A program made the translations under genes and the position numbers. Below are positions 38,012 to 47,092 of a stretch of DNA of 64,000 bases, piece by piece (the stretch's first letter is position 1; each line of letters begins with the position of its first letter). The notes under the pieces are model-generated. The model saw nothing but the letters and a program-made list of their open reading frames with translations, had not been told where the DNA came from and made no database searches. Origin of the DNA: an uncultured Clostridia bacterium (GTDB lineage: Bacteria; Bacillota; Clostridia; Oscillospirales; Acutalibacteraceae); contig CALZID010000001.1 in assembly GCA_945787805.1 (NCBI GenBank), forward strand, positions 1 to 64,000, in the 5' to 3' direction.

Positions 38012-38067
38012 AACCGCAAACATTTTTTAAAAACTTGTACATATAGTTATTTATAGGGGGACATATA

Positions 38068-38298
38068 ATGAAATCATTGAAAAATGTGAAAATCGGCGGC
38101 ACTGCAAAGGTGGTCAAGGTTCACGGTGAAGGCGCAATAAGGCGAAGAATTATGGATATGGGCATAACAAAAGGCGTTGAAGTTTATGTCAGAAAAGTTG
38201 CGCCCTTAGGCGACCCCCTTGAAATATATGTCAGGGGATATGAATTGTCCCTAAGAAAAGCAGATGCAGAAATGATAGAGGTTGAAGATATAAAATGA
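38068..38298 (+). CDS. feoA: Ferrous iron transport protein A
   Basis: A 76-residue SH3-like FeoA, an accessory to the Fe(II) transporter FeoB. Typical motifs are RRRIMDMGITKG and YELSLRKADAEMIEV. A GGGGG site precedes the ATG. The stop overlaps the feoB start by four bases (ATGA). Iron repression through the two upstream dyads is inferred. Confidence 0.93.
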   Translation: MKSLKNVKIGGTAKVVKVHGEGAIRRRIMDMGITKGVEVYVRKVAPLGDPLEIYVRGYELSLRKADAEMIEVEDIK

Positions 38299-40412
38299 GT
38301 ATAAAAATTGCACTTGCAGGAAACCCCAACTGTGGCAAAACAACACTTTTCAACGCTTTAACAGGCTCAAATCAGTTTGTCGGCAATTGGCCGGGTGTTA
38401 CTGTTGAAAAAAAAGAAGGCAAGCTTAAAAATCATAATGATGTCATCATAGTTGATTTACCGGGTGTTTATTCATTGTCCCCATATACCCTTGAAGAAGT
38501 GGTTGCGAGAAAATTTCTTGTCAACGAAATTCCCGACGCCATCATAAATCTTGTTGACGGAACAAATCTTGAAAGGAATTTATATCTCACAACACAACTG
38601 ACTGAGCTCGGTATTCCCGTGGTAATTGCCATCAATATGATGGATGTGGTTGAAAAACGCGGCGACAGAATTAACATTGAGATACTGTCAAAAAAATTAG
38701 GGTGTCCCGTAGTTCAGATTTCCGCATTAAAAGAAACGGGAATAGATGAAGTCGCCGGGCTTGCAATCGAATCTGCGAAAGGTCAGAAAAGAGCACCGAT
38801 ACATAGATTCAGCGGAGCGGTGGAACACGCACTTGCACATATTGAAGAAGCGACAATTCACAATATGAACACACCCCGGCAGCGTTGGTATGCCGTTAAA
38901 ATCTTTGAACGGGATGAGCAGGTTCTTTCAACACTTAATATAGATAAAAAAACTCTCGGTCATATTGAAATGGATATAAAAATGGCAGAAGCCGAGCTTG
39001 ACGACGACGCAGAAAGCATTATTATCAATGAAAGATATTTGTTTATCGAATCTGTTGTAAAAGAGTGCTTTAAGAAAAAACGGAGAAACACCGTAACAAC
39101 ATCTGACAGAATTGACAGAATTGTCACTAACAGATTTTTGGCTTTGCCGATTTTTGCGGCAGTAATGTTTTTGGTTTACTATGTGTCCGTATCAACCGTG
39201 GGCACTTGGGCAACCGATTGGGCAAATGAAGGCGTGTTCGGTGACGGTTGGTCGTTGTTCGGTTTGTTCATTCCGAGCGTACCTCAGCTTATAGAAGCAT
39301 TACTCAACACGCTTCACTGTTCCGATTGGCTGCAAAGCCTGATTCTTGACGGTGTTGTGGCAGGTGTCGGCTCGGTATTGGGATTCGTTCCCCAGATGAT
39401 TGTTCTGTTCATCTTTCTTGCATTCCTTGAAGCGTGCGGATATATGTCACGAGTGGCCTTTATGATGGATAAGCTTTTCAGAAAGTTCGGACTTTCGGGC
39501 AAATCGTTTATCCCTATGCTTATAGGCTCCGGTTGCAGTGTGCCGGGCATTATGGCGTCCCGTACCATTGAAAACGAACGGGACAGAAGAATGACTATTA
39601 TCACAACATCATTCATTCCTTGCAGTGCAAAAATTCCCGTTATAGCGCTTATTGCCGGTAACCTTTTCGGCGGTGCATGGTGGGTGGCGCCGAGTGCATA
39701 TTTTGTGGGTGTTACCGCAGTTGTAGTGTCGGGTATAATGCTCAAAAAGACAAAACTCTTTGCGGGTGAAGTTGCACCTTTTGTCCTTGAATTACCCCTT
39801 TATCACATGCCCACATTTAGAAATATAATGAGAAGCATGTGGGAGCGTGCAAGCTCATTTATCAAAAAAGCGGGAACAATTATTCTTGTGTCATCAATTA
39901 TAATCTGGTTGGGCTCATCATTTGGTATGATAAACGGTAAATTTGCATTCAGTCTTGAAATGCCGCTGACTGACAGCGTTATCGGTATGATAGGTAATGC
40001 GCTGAAATTCATCTTTTTGCCGTTGGGCTTCGGCAATGCCGAAACCGCAGTTGCAACACTAATGGGACTTATTGCAAAAGAAGAAATAGTGTCAGTTTTA
40101 GAAATTCTTGAATTTAAGGGATTAACAAAACTTTCGGGATATTCATTCCTTGTGTTTAATCTTCTTTGTGCGCCTTGCTTTGCCGCTGTCGGCGCTATCA
40201 GGCGAGAAATGAATTCACCTAAATGGACGCTTTTTGCAATCGGCTATCAATGCACATTCGCCTATGCGGTTTCTCTTATTATCTATCAGTTCGGCAATCT
40301 CTTTATGGGCACAACGAATTTTTTGGGAATAATCTGTGCGGCATTTGCTCTTATCGGAATAATATTTATGCTTGTAAAACCGTTCGACAAACAAAAGAAG
40401 CTTAAGGGTTGA
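38295..40412 (+). CDS. feoB: Ferrous iron transporter FeoB
   Basis: A 705-residue Fe(II) uptake protein. The cytoplasmic N-terminal GTPase domain has G1 GNPNCGKTTLFN, G3 DLPGVYSL and G4 NMMD motifs, then a helical GDI domain, then about eight to nine membrane helices from residue 280 including the LIGSGCSVPGIMA and FIPCSAKIPVI gate segments. Length is normal. It overlaps feoA and precedes a small Cys-rich protein by four bases. Confidence 0.96.
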   Translation: MSIKIALAGNPNCGKTTLFNALTGSNQFVGNWPGVTVEKKEGKLKNHNDVIIVDLPGVYSLSPYTLEEVVARKFLVNEIPDAIINLVDGTNLERNLYLTTQLTELGIPVVIAINMMDVVEKRGDRINIEILSKKLGCPVVQISALKETGIDEVAGLAIESAKGQKRAPIHRFSGAVEHALAHIEEATIHNMNTPRQRWYAVKIFERDEQVLSTLNIDKKTLGHIEMDIKMAEAELDDDAESIIINERYLFIESVVKECFKKKRRNTVTTSDRIDRIVTNRFLALPIFAAVMFLVYYVSVSTVGTWATDWANEGVFGDGWSLFGLFIPSVPQLIEALLNTLHCSDWLQSLILDGVVAGVGSVLGFVPQMIVLFIFLAFLEACGYMSRVAFMMDKLFRKFGLSGKSFIPMLIGSGCSVPGIMASRTIENERDRRMTIITTSFIPCSAKIPVIALIAGNLFGGAWWVAPSAYFVGVTAVVVSGIMLKKTKLFAGEVAPFVLELPLYHMPTFRNIMRSMWERASSFIKKAGTIILVSSIIIWLGSSFGMINGKFAFSLEMPLTDSVIGMIGNALKFIFLPLGFGNAETAVATLMGLIAKEEIVSVLEILEFKGLTKLSGYSFLVFNLLCAPCFAAVGAIRREMNSPKWTLFAIGYQCTFAYAVSLIIYQFGNLFMGTTNFLGIICAAFALIGIIFMLVKPFDKQKKLKG

Positions 40413-40416
40413 TTAT

Positions 40417-40584
40417 ATGTTAGAATTTGTAATTTCAAATATAGGTACAATTATTGTGCTGACTGTTTTAACTGTAACAGTCGGTTTGATAATCGGCAAA
40501 ATGTATCGGGACAAAAAACAGGGCAAATCGTCCTGCGGGTGTAATTGTGCCTCGTGTCCGATGGCAAATGATTGCCGCAAATAA
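40417..40584 (+). CDS. FeoB-associated Cys-rich membrane protein
   Basis: A 55-residue protein starting at the ATG at 40417, with one transmembrane helix (about residues 5-27) and a C-terminal cysteine cluster, CGCNCASCP followed by DCRK. Small proteins of this kind (the FeoB-associated Cys-rich family, comparable in position to FeoC) follow feoB in many Firmicutes and may bind iron or assist the FeoB pore. It starts four bases after the feoB stop and is followed by a terminator. Confidence 0.88.
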   Translation: MLEFVISNIGTIIVLTVLTVTVGLIIGKMYRDKKQGKSSCGCNCASCPMANDCRK

Positions 40585-40591
40585 TTTCAAT

Positions 40592-40620
40592 GGCTGCTGT
40601 GTTTTCAGCAGCCGTTTTTT
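40592..40620 (+). terminator. Terminator of the feo operon
   Basis: A perfect 8-bp stem GGCTGCTG/CAGCAGCC, 6-base loop, then G and six T. Confidence 0.92.
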
Positions 40621-40632
40621 ATACACTTTTTA

Positions 40633-40661
40633 TTGATTATTGAAAATTTTAATGATATAAT
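40633..40661 (+). promoter_or_regulatory. Promoter of the arabinose operon
   Basis: TTGATT, 17-base spacer and a perfect TATAAT preceded by TGA (extended -10). Confidence 0.72.
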
Positions 40662-40668
40662 TTCACTG

Positions 40669-40684
40669 TATATGTACTCATATA
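40669..40684. promoter_or_regulatory. Candidate operator at the arabinose promoter
   Basis: TATATG-TACT-CATATA is a 6-bp dyad right at the expected transcription start and touching the ribosome site. It includes ATGTAC, reminiscent of AraR half-sites (ATTTGTAC), but the regulator gene is not in the window. Confidence 0.4.
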
Positions 40685-40699
40685 AGGAGTTGGAAAAAT

Positions 40700-42301
40700 T
40701 TGGATATTCAAGCAATAAAAAGTGTAATTGAAAGCGGCAATGCGATAATGGGCATTGAAATGGGCTCAACACGAATTAAAGCGGTTTTGATTGACGAAAA
40801 CCACAACCCTATTGCACAGGGCAGTCACGGTTGGGAAAATCGTTTTGAAAACGGTGTCTGGACCTATCATTTAGATGATGTTTGGGCAGGGCTTCAAGAC
40901 GCTTATAATAATCTTAAAAAAGATGTTGAAGAGAAATACGGCGTAAAACTTACAAAACTTCAATCAATGGGATTTTCCGCCATGATGCACGGTTATCTTC
41001 CTTTTGACAAAGAGGGAAATCAGTTGGCAGAGTTCAGAACTTGGCGAAACACAATCACTGAAGAATCCGCAACCGAGCTTACAAAGCTTTTTAATTTCAA
41101 TATTCCGCAGCGTTGGAGTATCGCTCATCTTTATCAAGCCGTTTTAAACGGAGAAGAACATCTTCACAAGATTGACTTTTTAACAACACTTGAAGGCTAT
41201 GTTCATTGGAAGCTTACAGGTGAAAAAGTAATCGGTATCGGTGAAGCGGCAGGTATGTTTCCCATAGACAGCACAAAAAACTGCTATGATGAAAAAATGG
41301 TGGCAGATTTTGATGCGAAAATTGCAGATAAAGGCTATTCTTGGAAGCTTTTAGACATATTGCCGAAAATCCTTATAGCAGGGGAGAGCGCAGGAGCTTT
41401 GACAAAAGACGGTGCACTTTTGTTGGACCCGACAGGTGAGCTTCAAGCAGGAATTCCCCTTTGTCCGCCCGAAGGTGACGCTGGAACAGGTATGGTTGCT
41501 ACAAACAGTGTTGCGGCAAAAACAGGTAACATTTCAGCGGGCACATCAATTTTCGGTATGATTGTACTCGATAAAGCCCTTTCGGATGTTTATACAGAAA
41601 TTGATATGGTCACAACTCCCACCGGCAAACCCGTGGCTATGGTTCATTGTAACACTTGCACATCCGACCTTGACGCTTTTGTAAAACTCTTTGCAGAAGT
41701 ATTGACAAAAAGCGGTGTAGAAGTTAATAAGCCGAAACTTTACGATATGCTTTATGAAGAAGCACTTAAAGGCGATGCAGATTGCAACGGTATTATCAGC
41801 TTTAATTATTATTCGGGTGAGCCTGTTACAGATACTGCGGAAGGCAGACCTTTGCTTATGAGAATGCCCGATACAAAATTCAGCCTTGCAAACTTTATGA
41901 GAGCCCAGCTCTACGGCACAATGGCAACTCTGCGTCTCGGAATGAACATTCTCTTTGACAAAGAGAATGTAAAAATTGAAAAATTACTGGGTCATGGGGG
42001 ACTTTTCAAAACACCCGTCGTAGGTCAAAAACTAATGGCAGGGGCACTCAATACTCCTGTTGCAGTTATGGAAACAGCAGGGGAAGGCGGCGCATGGGGT
42101 ATTGCTCTCCTTGCGGCGTATATGAGCAAAAAAGCAGAAAACGAAACTTTGGAAGATTATCTTGAAAAAAAGGTTTTCGCAGATTATAAAGCGTCGGTTA
42201 TTGAGCCCGAAAAAGAAGATGTTGACGGCTTTAATAAATATATTGAAAAATATGAGTCGGCGGTTGCAGTTGAAAAATCTGCAATTGCAAATTTAAAATA
42301 A
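40700..42301 (+). CDS. araB: FGGY-family carbohydrate kinase, ribulokinase-like
   Basis: A 533-residue sugar kinase of the FGGY fold. The N-terminal phosphate loop [15 protein letters not shown] is at residues 18-32; the second ATPase half has [26 protein letters not shown] and GHGGLFKTP. With araA and araD following, the likely reaction is phosphorylation of L-ribulose, giving a complete path from arabinose to xylulose-5-phosphate. The sequence is nearer to this clostridial ATPase-type group than to enterobacterial AraB. It begins at a TTG with AAGGAGT ahead. Confidence 0.82.
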   Translation: MDIQAIKSVIESGNAIMGIEMGSTRIKAVLIDENHNPIAQGSHGWENRFENGVWTYHLDDVWAGLQDAYNNLKKDVEEKYGVKLTKLQSMGFSAMMHGYLPFDKEGNQLAEFRTWRNTITEESATELTKLFNFNIPQRWSIAHLYQAVLNGEEHLHKIDFLTTLEGYVHWKLTGEKVIGIGEAAGMFPIDSTKNCYDEKMVADFDAKIADKGYSWKLLDILPKILIAGESAGALTKDGALLLDPTGELQAGIPLCPPEGDAGTGMVATNSVAAKTGNISAGTSIFGMIVLDKALSDVYTEIDMVTTPTGKPVAMVHCNTCTSDLDAFVKLFAEVLTKSGVEVNKPKLYDMLYEEALKGDADCNGIISFNYYSGEPVTDTAEGRPLLMRMPDTKFSLANFMRAQLYGTMATLRLGMNILFDKENVKIEKLLGHGGLFKTPVVGQKLMAGALNTPVAVMETAGEGGAWGIALLAAYMSKKAENETLEDYLEKKVFADYKASVIEPEKEDVDGFNKYIEKYESAVAVEKSAIANLK

Positions 42302-42313
42302 GGAGAATTTATT

Positions 42314-43792
42314 ATGAATATGAAAGATTATGAATTTTGGTTTGTGGTAGGCAGTCAGTTCCTTTACGGTCCCGAAGTTTTAGAAACAGTCGCATCCCGT
42401 GCGCAGGAAATGGTTGACAAACTCAATGCGTCAGGCACACTTCCTTGTAAAATTGTATATAAAGTAACCGCAAAAACAAACAAAGAAATCACAGATGTTG
42501 TCAGAGAAGCAAACTATGATAAAAAATGTGCAGGAATTATTACTTGGTGCCACACATTCAGCCCGTCAAAAATGTGGATTAACGGTTTTGTGGATTTACA
42601 AAAGCCCTATTGCCATCTTGCAACTCAGTATAATACAGAAATTCCGAATGATGAAATTGATATGGACTTTATGAATCTTAATCAAGCGGCTCACGGTGAC
42701 CGTGAGCACGGATTTATTGCCGCAAGACTTCGTATGCCCCGTAAGGTTATTGCAGGTCACTGGACAAAAGAGTCAGTTCGTAACCGTCTTGGCGATTGGA
42801 TGCGTTCGGCAGTCGGCGTAGCAGTAAGTAAAGACCTTAAAGTTATGCGCTTCGGTGATAATATGCGTGAAGTTGCGGTTACAGAGGGCGATAAGGTTGA
42901 AGTTCAGGCAAAACTCGGCTGGCAAGTAAACACCTGGGCAGTCGGTGACCTTGTAGAAGTTATGAATAAAGTAACGGATGCAGAAATTGACGCTTTAATG
43001 GATACATATAAAGCAGAATATGATTTCGCAACCGATAATATTGAAGCAATCCGTTATCAGGCAAGAGAAGAAATTGCAATTAAGAAAATGCTTGACAAAG
43101 AAGGCTGCAAGGCATTTTCAAACACATTCCAGGACCTTTACGGTATGGAACAGCTTCCGGGCCTTGCAAGTCAGCATTTGATGGCTCAGGGCTATGGATA
43201 CGGCGGTGAAGGTGACTGGAAAGTTGCCGCTATGACTGCAATTATGAAAGCTATGGCAGAGGGCAAAAACGGCGGTACAGGCTTTATGGAAGACTATACA
43301 TATCACCTTGTTGAAGGCGAAGAATACAGTCTTGGCGCTCATATGCTTGAAGTATGTCCATCAATGGCAGCAGATAAGCCGAGAATCGAAACACATCATC
43401 TCGGTATCGGTATGAACGAAAAAGATCCGGCGCGTCTTGTGTTTGAGGGTAAAGCAGGCAGTGCAATCGTTGTAAGTCTTGTTGATATGGGTGGCAGACT
43501 CCGTCTTATCTGCCAGGATATCGAATGTGTAAAGCCTATTATGGAAATGCCGAATCTCCCCGTAGCACGCGTTATGTGGCGAGCAATGCCCGACCTTGAA
43601 ACAGGTATTGAATGTTGGATTACTGCGGGCGGCGCTCATCATACAGTACTTAGCTATGATGTTACTGCAGAGCAGATGAAAGACTGGGCAAATATGATGG
43701 ATATCGAATTTGTTCATATCAATAAAGATACAACAGTTGCAGAGCTTGAAAAAGATTTGTTTTTGGCAGACCTTGCATGGAAGCTTAAATAA
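42314..43792 (+). CDS. araA: L-arabinose isomerase
   Basis: A 492-residue AraA converting L-arabinose to L-ribulose. It opens with the typical [13 protein letters not shown] segment; metal-ligand regions are recognisable around [20 protein letters not shown] and ETHHLGIG, and the length matches the family. AAGGAG precedes the ATG 12 bases after the kinase gene. Confidence 0.96.
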   Translation: MNMKDYEFWFVVGSQFLYGPEVLETVASRAQEMVDKLNASGTLPCKIVYKVTAKTNKEITDVVREANYDKKCAGIITWCHTFSPSKMWINGFVDLQKPYCHLATQYNTEIPNDEIDMDFMNLNQAAHGDREHGFIAARLRMPRKVIAGHWTKESVRNRLGDWMRSAVGVAVSKDLKVMRFGDNMREVAVTEGDKVEVQAKLGWQVNTWAVGDLVEVMNKVTDAEIDALMDTYKAEYDFATDNIEAIRYQAREEIAIKKMLDKEGCKAFSNTFQDLYGMEQLPGLASQHLMAQGYGYGGEGDWKVAAMTAIMKAMAEGKNGGTGFMEDYTYHLVEGEEYSLGAHMLEVCPSMAADKPRIETHHLGIGMNEKDPARLVFEGKAGSAIVVSLVDMGGRLRLICQDIECVKPIMEMPNLPVARVMWRAMPDLETGIECWITAGGAHHTVLSYDVTAEQMKDWANMMDIEFVHINKDTTVAELEKDLFLADLAWKLK

Positions 43793-43803
43793 GGGGTGGC
43801 TTT

Positions 43804-44499
43804 ATGCTTGAACAGTTAAAAAAAGAAGTATTTGAAGCAAATATGCTTTTGCCGAAATACGGGCTTATTACATTCACTTGGGGTAATGTTTCAGGTGTTG
43901 ACAGAGAGAAAGGCTTAATGGTAATTAAACCCTCAGGCGTTGAATATGACCGGATGACAGCAGAAGATATGGTTGTAGTTGATCTTAAAACCGGTAAAAA
44001 GATAGAAGGGAAATTAAATCCGTCATCAGACACCGATACTCATGTTGCCCTTTATAACGCATTCCCCAATATCAAAGGTGTTGTGCATACACACTCCCGA
44101 TGGGCAACAACATTTGCACAGGCAGGAATGGGAATTCCCGCTTTGGGTACTACTCACGGTGACTATTTCTATGGTGAAATTCCTTGCACTCGCAAGATGA
44201 CGGCAGAAGAAATCGGCGGAAAATATGAGCTTGAAACAGGCAATGTAATTATCGAAACATTCAAGGATAAAAGTCCTGACGATATTCCGGCAGTCCTTGT
44301 TCACAGTCACGGTCCGTTTACCTGGGGCACCGACCCGCACAATGCGGTGCACAATGCGGTTGTATTAGAAGAATTGGCATTTATGGCATGGCATAATATT
44401 ATGATGAATCCGCAAATTTCACCGATGCAACAAGAACTTCTTGATAAACATTATCTCCGTAAGCACGGCGCAAACGCCTATTACGGACAGAAAAAATAA
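43804..44499 (+). CDS. araD: L-ribulose-5-phosphate 4-epimerase
   Basis: A 231-residue class II aldolase-fold epimerase that makes D-xylulose-5-phosphate. It has the NVSGVDR opening region, the zinc motif [21 protein letters not shown] and [12 protein letters not shown]. It starts 12 bases after araA with GGGGTGG ahead. Confidence 0.95.
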   Translation: MLEQLKKEVFEANMLLPKYGLITFTWGNVSGVDREKGLMVIKPSGVEYDRMTAEDMVVVDLKTGKKIEGKLNPSSDTDTHVALYNAFPNIKGVVHTHSRWATTFAQAGMGIPALGTTHGDYFYGEIPCTRKMTAEEIGGKYELETGNVIIETFKDKSPDDIPAVLVHSHGPFTWGTDPHNAVHNAVVLEELAFMAWHNIMMNPQISPMQQELLDKHYLRKHGANAYYGQKK

Positions 44500-44519
44500 A
44501 AGAAAAGCAGGCTATTATA

Positions 44520-45011
44520 ATGAGTAAAGTAAAAAATGAAGCAAAAATCAAAAACCCCATAATTACTGCGGTTCGTGAGCAACTCGAACACCGTGCATTA
44601 TGGCTTTATCTTCTCTGCGACGAAGCAGGTAAAAGGGGACTTGAATGGTCAGATTTCGGCAGTGCCGCTGTAAAACGGTGCGGACTTATACACGGTGAAA
44701 ACTTAGTGAAAAAGGGTAACACAGATAGTCTTAAAGGACTCCGCAAAACACTTTTCACAAAGCCGGCGCAAATGGTATTTGAAATGAAAATCCTTGAAAG
44801 TACTGACGATAAACTTTCAATTGATTTTAATTATTGTCCGCTTGTTAAAGCATGGCAAAAAGCAGGGTGTACCGATGAAGAAATCGCAACTCTCTGTGAT
44901 ATCGCAATGTGCGGCGACCACGGTATAGGCGAAAAATACGGCGCAGTTCTCGACTTGCCGAAATGTATAGCAAAAGGCGATGACATCTGCTCACTTCGTT
45001 ATCATAAATAA
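44520..45011 (+). CDS. ATC-hydrolase-family protein in the arabinose operon
   Basis: A 163-residue protein resembling the L-2-amino-thiazoline-4-carboxylic-acid hydrolase family. Recognisable segments are FEMKILESTDDKLSIDFNYCPLV, the CDIAMCGDHG cysteine region and a terminal GDDICSLRYHK. The named reaction comes from a Pseudomonas cysteine-synthesis enzyme; most family members are uncharacterised, so a different role is likely. It follows araD by 20 bases and is presumably in the same transcript. It lacks a signal peptide. Confidence 0.65.
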   Translation: MSKVKNEAKIKNPIITAVREQLEHRALWLYLLCDEAGKRGLEWSDFGSAAVKRCGLIHGENLVKKGNTDSLKGLRKTLFTKPAQMVFEMKILESTDDKLSIDFNYCPLVKAWQKAGCTDEEIATLCDIAMCGDHGIGEKYGAVLDLPKCIAKGDDICSLRYHK

Positions 45012-45012
45012 C

Positions 45013-45223
45013 CAATAAAGATTGATACAAAATTCAATAAATTATTTGATAATTATGTCGAGGTGCCTGATTTGAATGAATCAAAATATATAACGGTAAT
45101 TTCGGGCAGAAAAAAGATTGTGCTGAAATCAGTACAATTCTCTATGTTATTATGACAAATAAAGTTGCAGAGATACATGTATCAGACGGTAGTTTATTTA
45201 AAACAAGAATGACCATTTCATAA
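45013..45223 (+). pseudogene. LytTR-type DNA-binding domain remnant, frameshifted
   Basis: Without a start codon, one frame encodes ESKYITVISGRKKIVLKSVQ and the reading then moves to another frame with ILYVIMTNKVAEIHVSDG, ending in FKTRMTIS and a stop. Joined, the two pieces look like the C-terminal LytTR domain of a response regulator (beta-strand pattern, then an H-x-x-D-G turn). The receiver domain is missing and the C-terminal helices are gone. Confidence 0.5.
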
Positions 45224-45251
45224 TAGTGCTTGATTAACATATTATCCATCG

Positions 45252-45294
45252 TTTCTCCTATCGGATATATTGAATCTGATAGGAGAAATTTTTA
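45252..45294 (+). terminator. Terminator downstream of the arabinose operon
   Basis: A perfect 11-bp stem (TTTCTCCTATC and complement), 15-base loop, then a T run. It is the first strong terminator after the ATC-hydrolase gene. The 200 bases that follow hold only the tRNA-Ser promoter. Confidence 0.8.
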
Positions 45295-45452
45295 TTGTTT
45301 GCGCTCTGTTAAATGCTAGAAAAAAGTTGTATTTAAATGCCATATTCAAATCGTTTTCTTACGGAGTTTGCTATTTAATATCAATTTTTCTCTGTTATAT
45401 CATCAACAAAATTCGAAATCATAGTTTTTTTAACATTAGGCAAAGTCTACTG

Positions 45453-45481
45453 TTGACAAAGAAAAAATCAAATGTTAAAAT
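45453..45481 (+). promoter_or_regulatory. Promoter of tRNA-Ser
   Basis: Consensus TTGACA, 17-base spacer, TAAAAT, ending 15 bases before the tRNA. Confidence 0.8.
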
Positions 45482-45495
45482 GTATAAGTCAATAT

Positions 45496-45583
45496 GGAGA
45501 GTTGTCCGAGTGGTCGAAGGTGCAGCACTCGAAATGCTGTGTACAGAAATGTACCTAGGGTTCGAATCCCTAACTCTCCGCCA
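45496..45583 (+). tRNA. tRNA-Ser (CGA)
   Basis: A class II cloverleaf with anticodon CGA (serine, UCG codons), a long variable arm, a perfect GGAGAGT acceptor stem and encoded CCA. It has its own promoter and terminator. tRNA-Ser genes are frequent integration sites, and a GC-richer accessory block begins a few hundred bases downstream. No copy of the tRNA 3' end was found up to 48.6 kb. Confidence 0.95.
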
Positions 45584-45585
45584 TA

Positions 45586-45625
45586 AGCCCAACGTAATTT
45601 TGATAGAATTACGGTGGGCTTTTTC
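45586..45625 (+). terminator. Terminator of tRNA-Ser
   Basis: AGCCCAaCGTAATT pairs with AATTACGgTGGGCT across a 6-7-base loop, followed by five T. Confidence 0.88.
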
Positions 45626-45642
45626 TATACCCGAAAACCGCT

Positions 45643-45711
45643 TGAAATAAGGCTTTTGGGCTATTTCAGCACATAAGCGAACCCCGCTGCAGGCAATTCT
45701 GCGGCGGGGTT
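45643..45711. repeat. Two hairpin-forming inverted repeats after tRNA-Ser
   Basis: TGAAATA (45643-45649) pairs with TATTTCA (45662-45668). A strong stem AACCCCGCTGCAG (45680-45692) pairs with CTGCGGCGGGGTT (45699-45711), with one G-T pair and a 6-base loop. The second is terminator-like but has a weak T run. They lie at the junction with the accessory block. Confidence 0.6.
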
Positions 45712-45751
45712 TCGTGCGTTTTATGGGGATTGTGGCTTTCTGCTCTGCCGT

Positions 45752-45833
45752 AATCGTTAAACACCGAGTAATCGTTGAATTATAGGTGCAATCGTTAAAT
45801 GATTGTTTTTCAATCTTAGAAATTTAACGATTG
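45752..45833. repeat. AATCGTT repeats plus a 12-bp inverted repeat
   Basis: AATCGTTRA occurs three times in direct orientation at 45752, 45770 and 45790 (18- and 20-base steps). The third copy is the left arm of a perfect 12-bp inverted repeat (CAATCGTTAAAT at 45789-45800, complement at 45822-45833). GATTG-TTTTT-CAATC lies between the arms. The iteron-like spacing suggests protein binding; the owner is unknown. Confidence 0.6.
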
Positions 45834-45840
45834 TAGATTG

Positions 45841-46110
45841 AATTTATTATTATCAATATAATGCTTATACATGGTACTCGCAGGCAACAAACGAATCTGA
45901 ATATTCTGTAATCCAAGATTCTGCAACATACAAAGTAATACCACACCTTTTTCGATGACATCTGAAGACGCAGTCGGTATGAGAAAGCAATTTCGTACCG
46001 TGCTGATCCGGTGAGTCTCCACAAAAGGCTGATAGGCCAACTGGTACAAATACTGTTGGTGATGGATTCGATGCCGGGCTGACCACGCAGCTTTTTGTTA
46101 GCGCGAAGCC
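45841..46110. other. About 270 bases without a recognisable gene
   Basis: Several minus-strand frames stay open for 60-77 codons, but they overlap one another, lack ribosome binding sites and match no family I know. Base composition shifts from AT-rich to mixed here, which fits the edge of acquired DNA. I annotate no gene. Confidence 0.5.
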
Positions 46111-46118
46111 GAAATGTC

Positions 46119-47090
46119 TTATTTCAGATATTCCTCAAAGAACGCTTTCAGCTTTTCAAACGGAATGACGTCCATCCGATCGTAAAGGTCGGTGTGGTTT
46201 GCGCCGGGGATAATGAGCAATTCCTTGTTATCGCCGGTCAGATTACTGTACACCGTCTCACTGAAATAACGGGAGTGCGCTTTCTCTCCGTGTACCAGCA
46301 GCACGGCAGAGCGGATTTCGCTGCTGTATTGCAAGATCGGCATATTCAGGAACGACAGCGAAGATGTCACATTCCAACCGCTGTTGGAGTTTAAGCTGCG
46401 GGGATGGTAGCCTCGCGGAGTCTTATAGTAGGCGTAATAGTCCTTTACAAACTGCGGTGCGTCCTCCGGCAGCGGATCAACTACGCCACCCGCCAGCGCA
46501 TAGCTGCCGTTTTTATAATCCTCGATGCGCTGTGCATTCATGGCTTTTTTCTTCTCAAAGCGTGCCTGCTCGGAATCCTCACTGTCAAAATAGCCGTTGG
46601 CATTCACACGAGTCATGTCGTACATGGTCATAGCGGCGGTCGCTTTAATGCGGGTGTCAATGGCTGCGGCATTGATCGCCATGCCGCCCCAGCCGCAGAT
46701 ACCGATGATACCGATGCGCTCCGGGTCAACATTCTCCTGCACGGAGAGGAAGTCCACCGCTGCGCAGAAATCCTCGGTGTTGATGTCCGGCGAAGCGACA
46801 TAGCGGGGTGTACCGCCACTCTCACCGGTATAGGACGGGTCAAAGGCAATCGTCAAGAAGCCAAGCTCCGCCATTTTCTGTGCATATAGACCGGAGGACT
46901 GCTCCTTTACCGCACCGAACGGACCGCTGACGGCAATGGCGGGCAGCTTGCCCTCCGCGCCCTTCGGCGTGTACATATCCGCTGCCAGTGTGATGCCGTA
47001 GCGGTTGTAAAAGGTCACCTTTTTGTGGTCTACCTTGTCACTTTTTGGGAACACCTTATCCCATTCCTGTGTTAAATTCAGTTTTTCCAT
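46119..47090 (-). CDS. Alpha/beta hydrolase (YcjY/DltE-like group)
   Basis: A 323-residue hydrolase with an alpha/beta-hydrolase fold. The nucleophile-elbow region reads GICGWGGMA, with no serine; Cys is the candidate nucleophile, as in dienelactone-hydrolase-like enzymes. The late GANHTDLYD supplies the histidine. The substrate is unknown. The ATG at 47090 has AAGGAGG ahead, overlapping the end of the original flavodoxin frame, so translation was probably coupled. Codons are clearly GC-richer than in the flanking chromosome. The MerR-type promoter at 47676 should drive both genes. Confidence 0.8.
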   Translation of the reverse strand: MEKLNLTQEWDKVFPKSDKVDHKKVTFYNRYGITLAADMYTPKGAEGKLPAIAVSGPFGAVKEQSSGLYAQKMAELGFLTIAFDPSYTGESGGTPRYVASPDINTEDFCAAVDFLSVQENVDPERIGIIGICGWGGMAINAAAIDTRIKATAAMTMYDMTRVNANGYFDSEDSEQARFEKKKAMNAQRIEDYKNGSYALAGGVVDPLPEDAPQFVKDYYAYYKTPRGYHPRSLNSNSGWNVTSSLSFLNMPILQYSSEIRSAVLLVHGEKAHSRYFSETVYSNLTGDNKELLIIPGANHTDLYDRMDVIPFEKLKAFFEEYLK

Positions 47091-47092
47091 AT

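Noticed and set aside
45270..45650. Plus-strand open frame of 126 codons
   Set aside because: It runs through the tRNA-Ser gene and its promoter and has no family similarity.
45816..46086. Overlapping minus-strand open frames of 66-77 codons
   Set aside because: They overlap each other in three frames, have no ribosome binding site and match no known family; probably non-coding sequence of acquired DNA.
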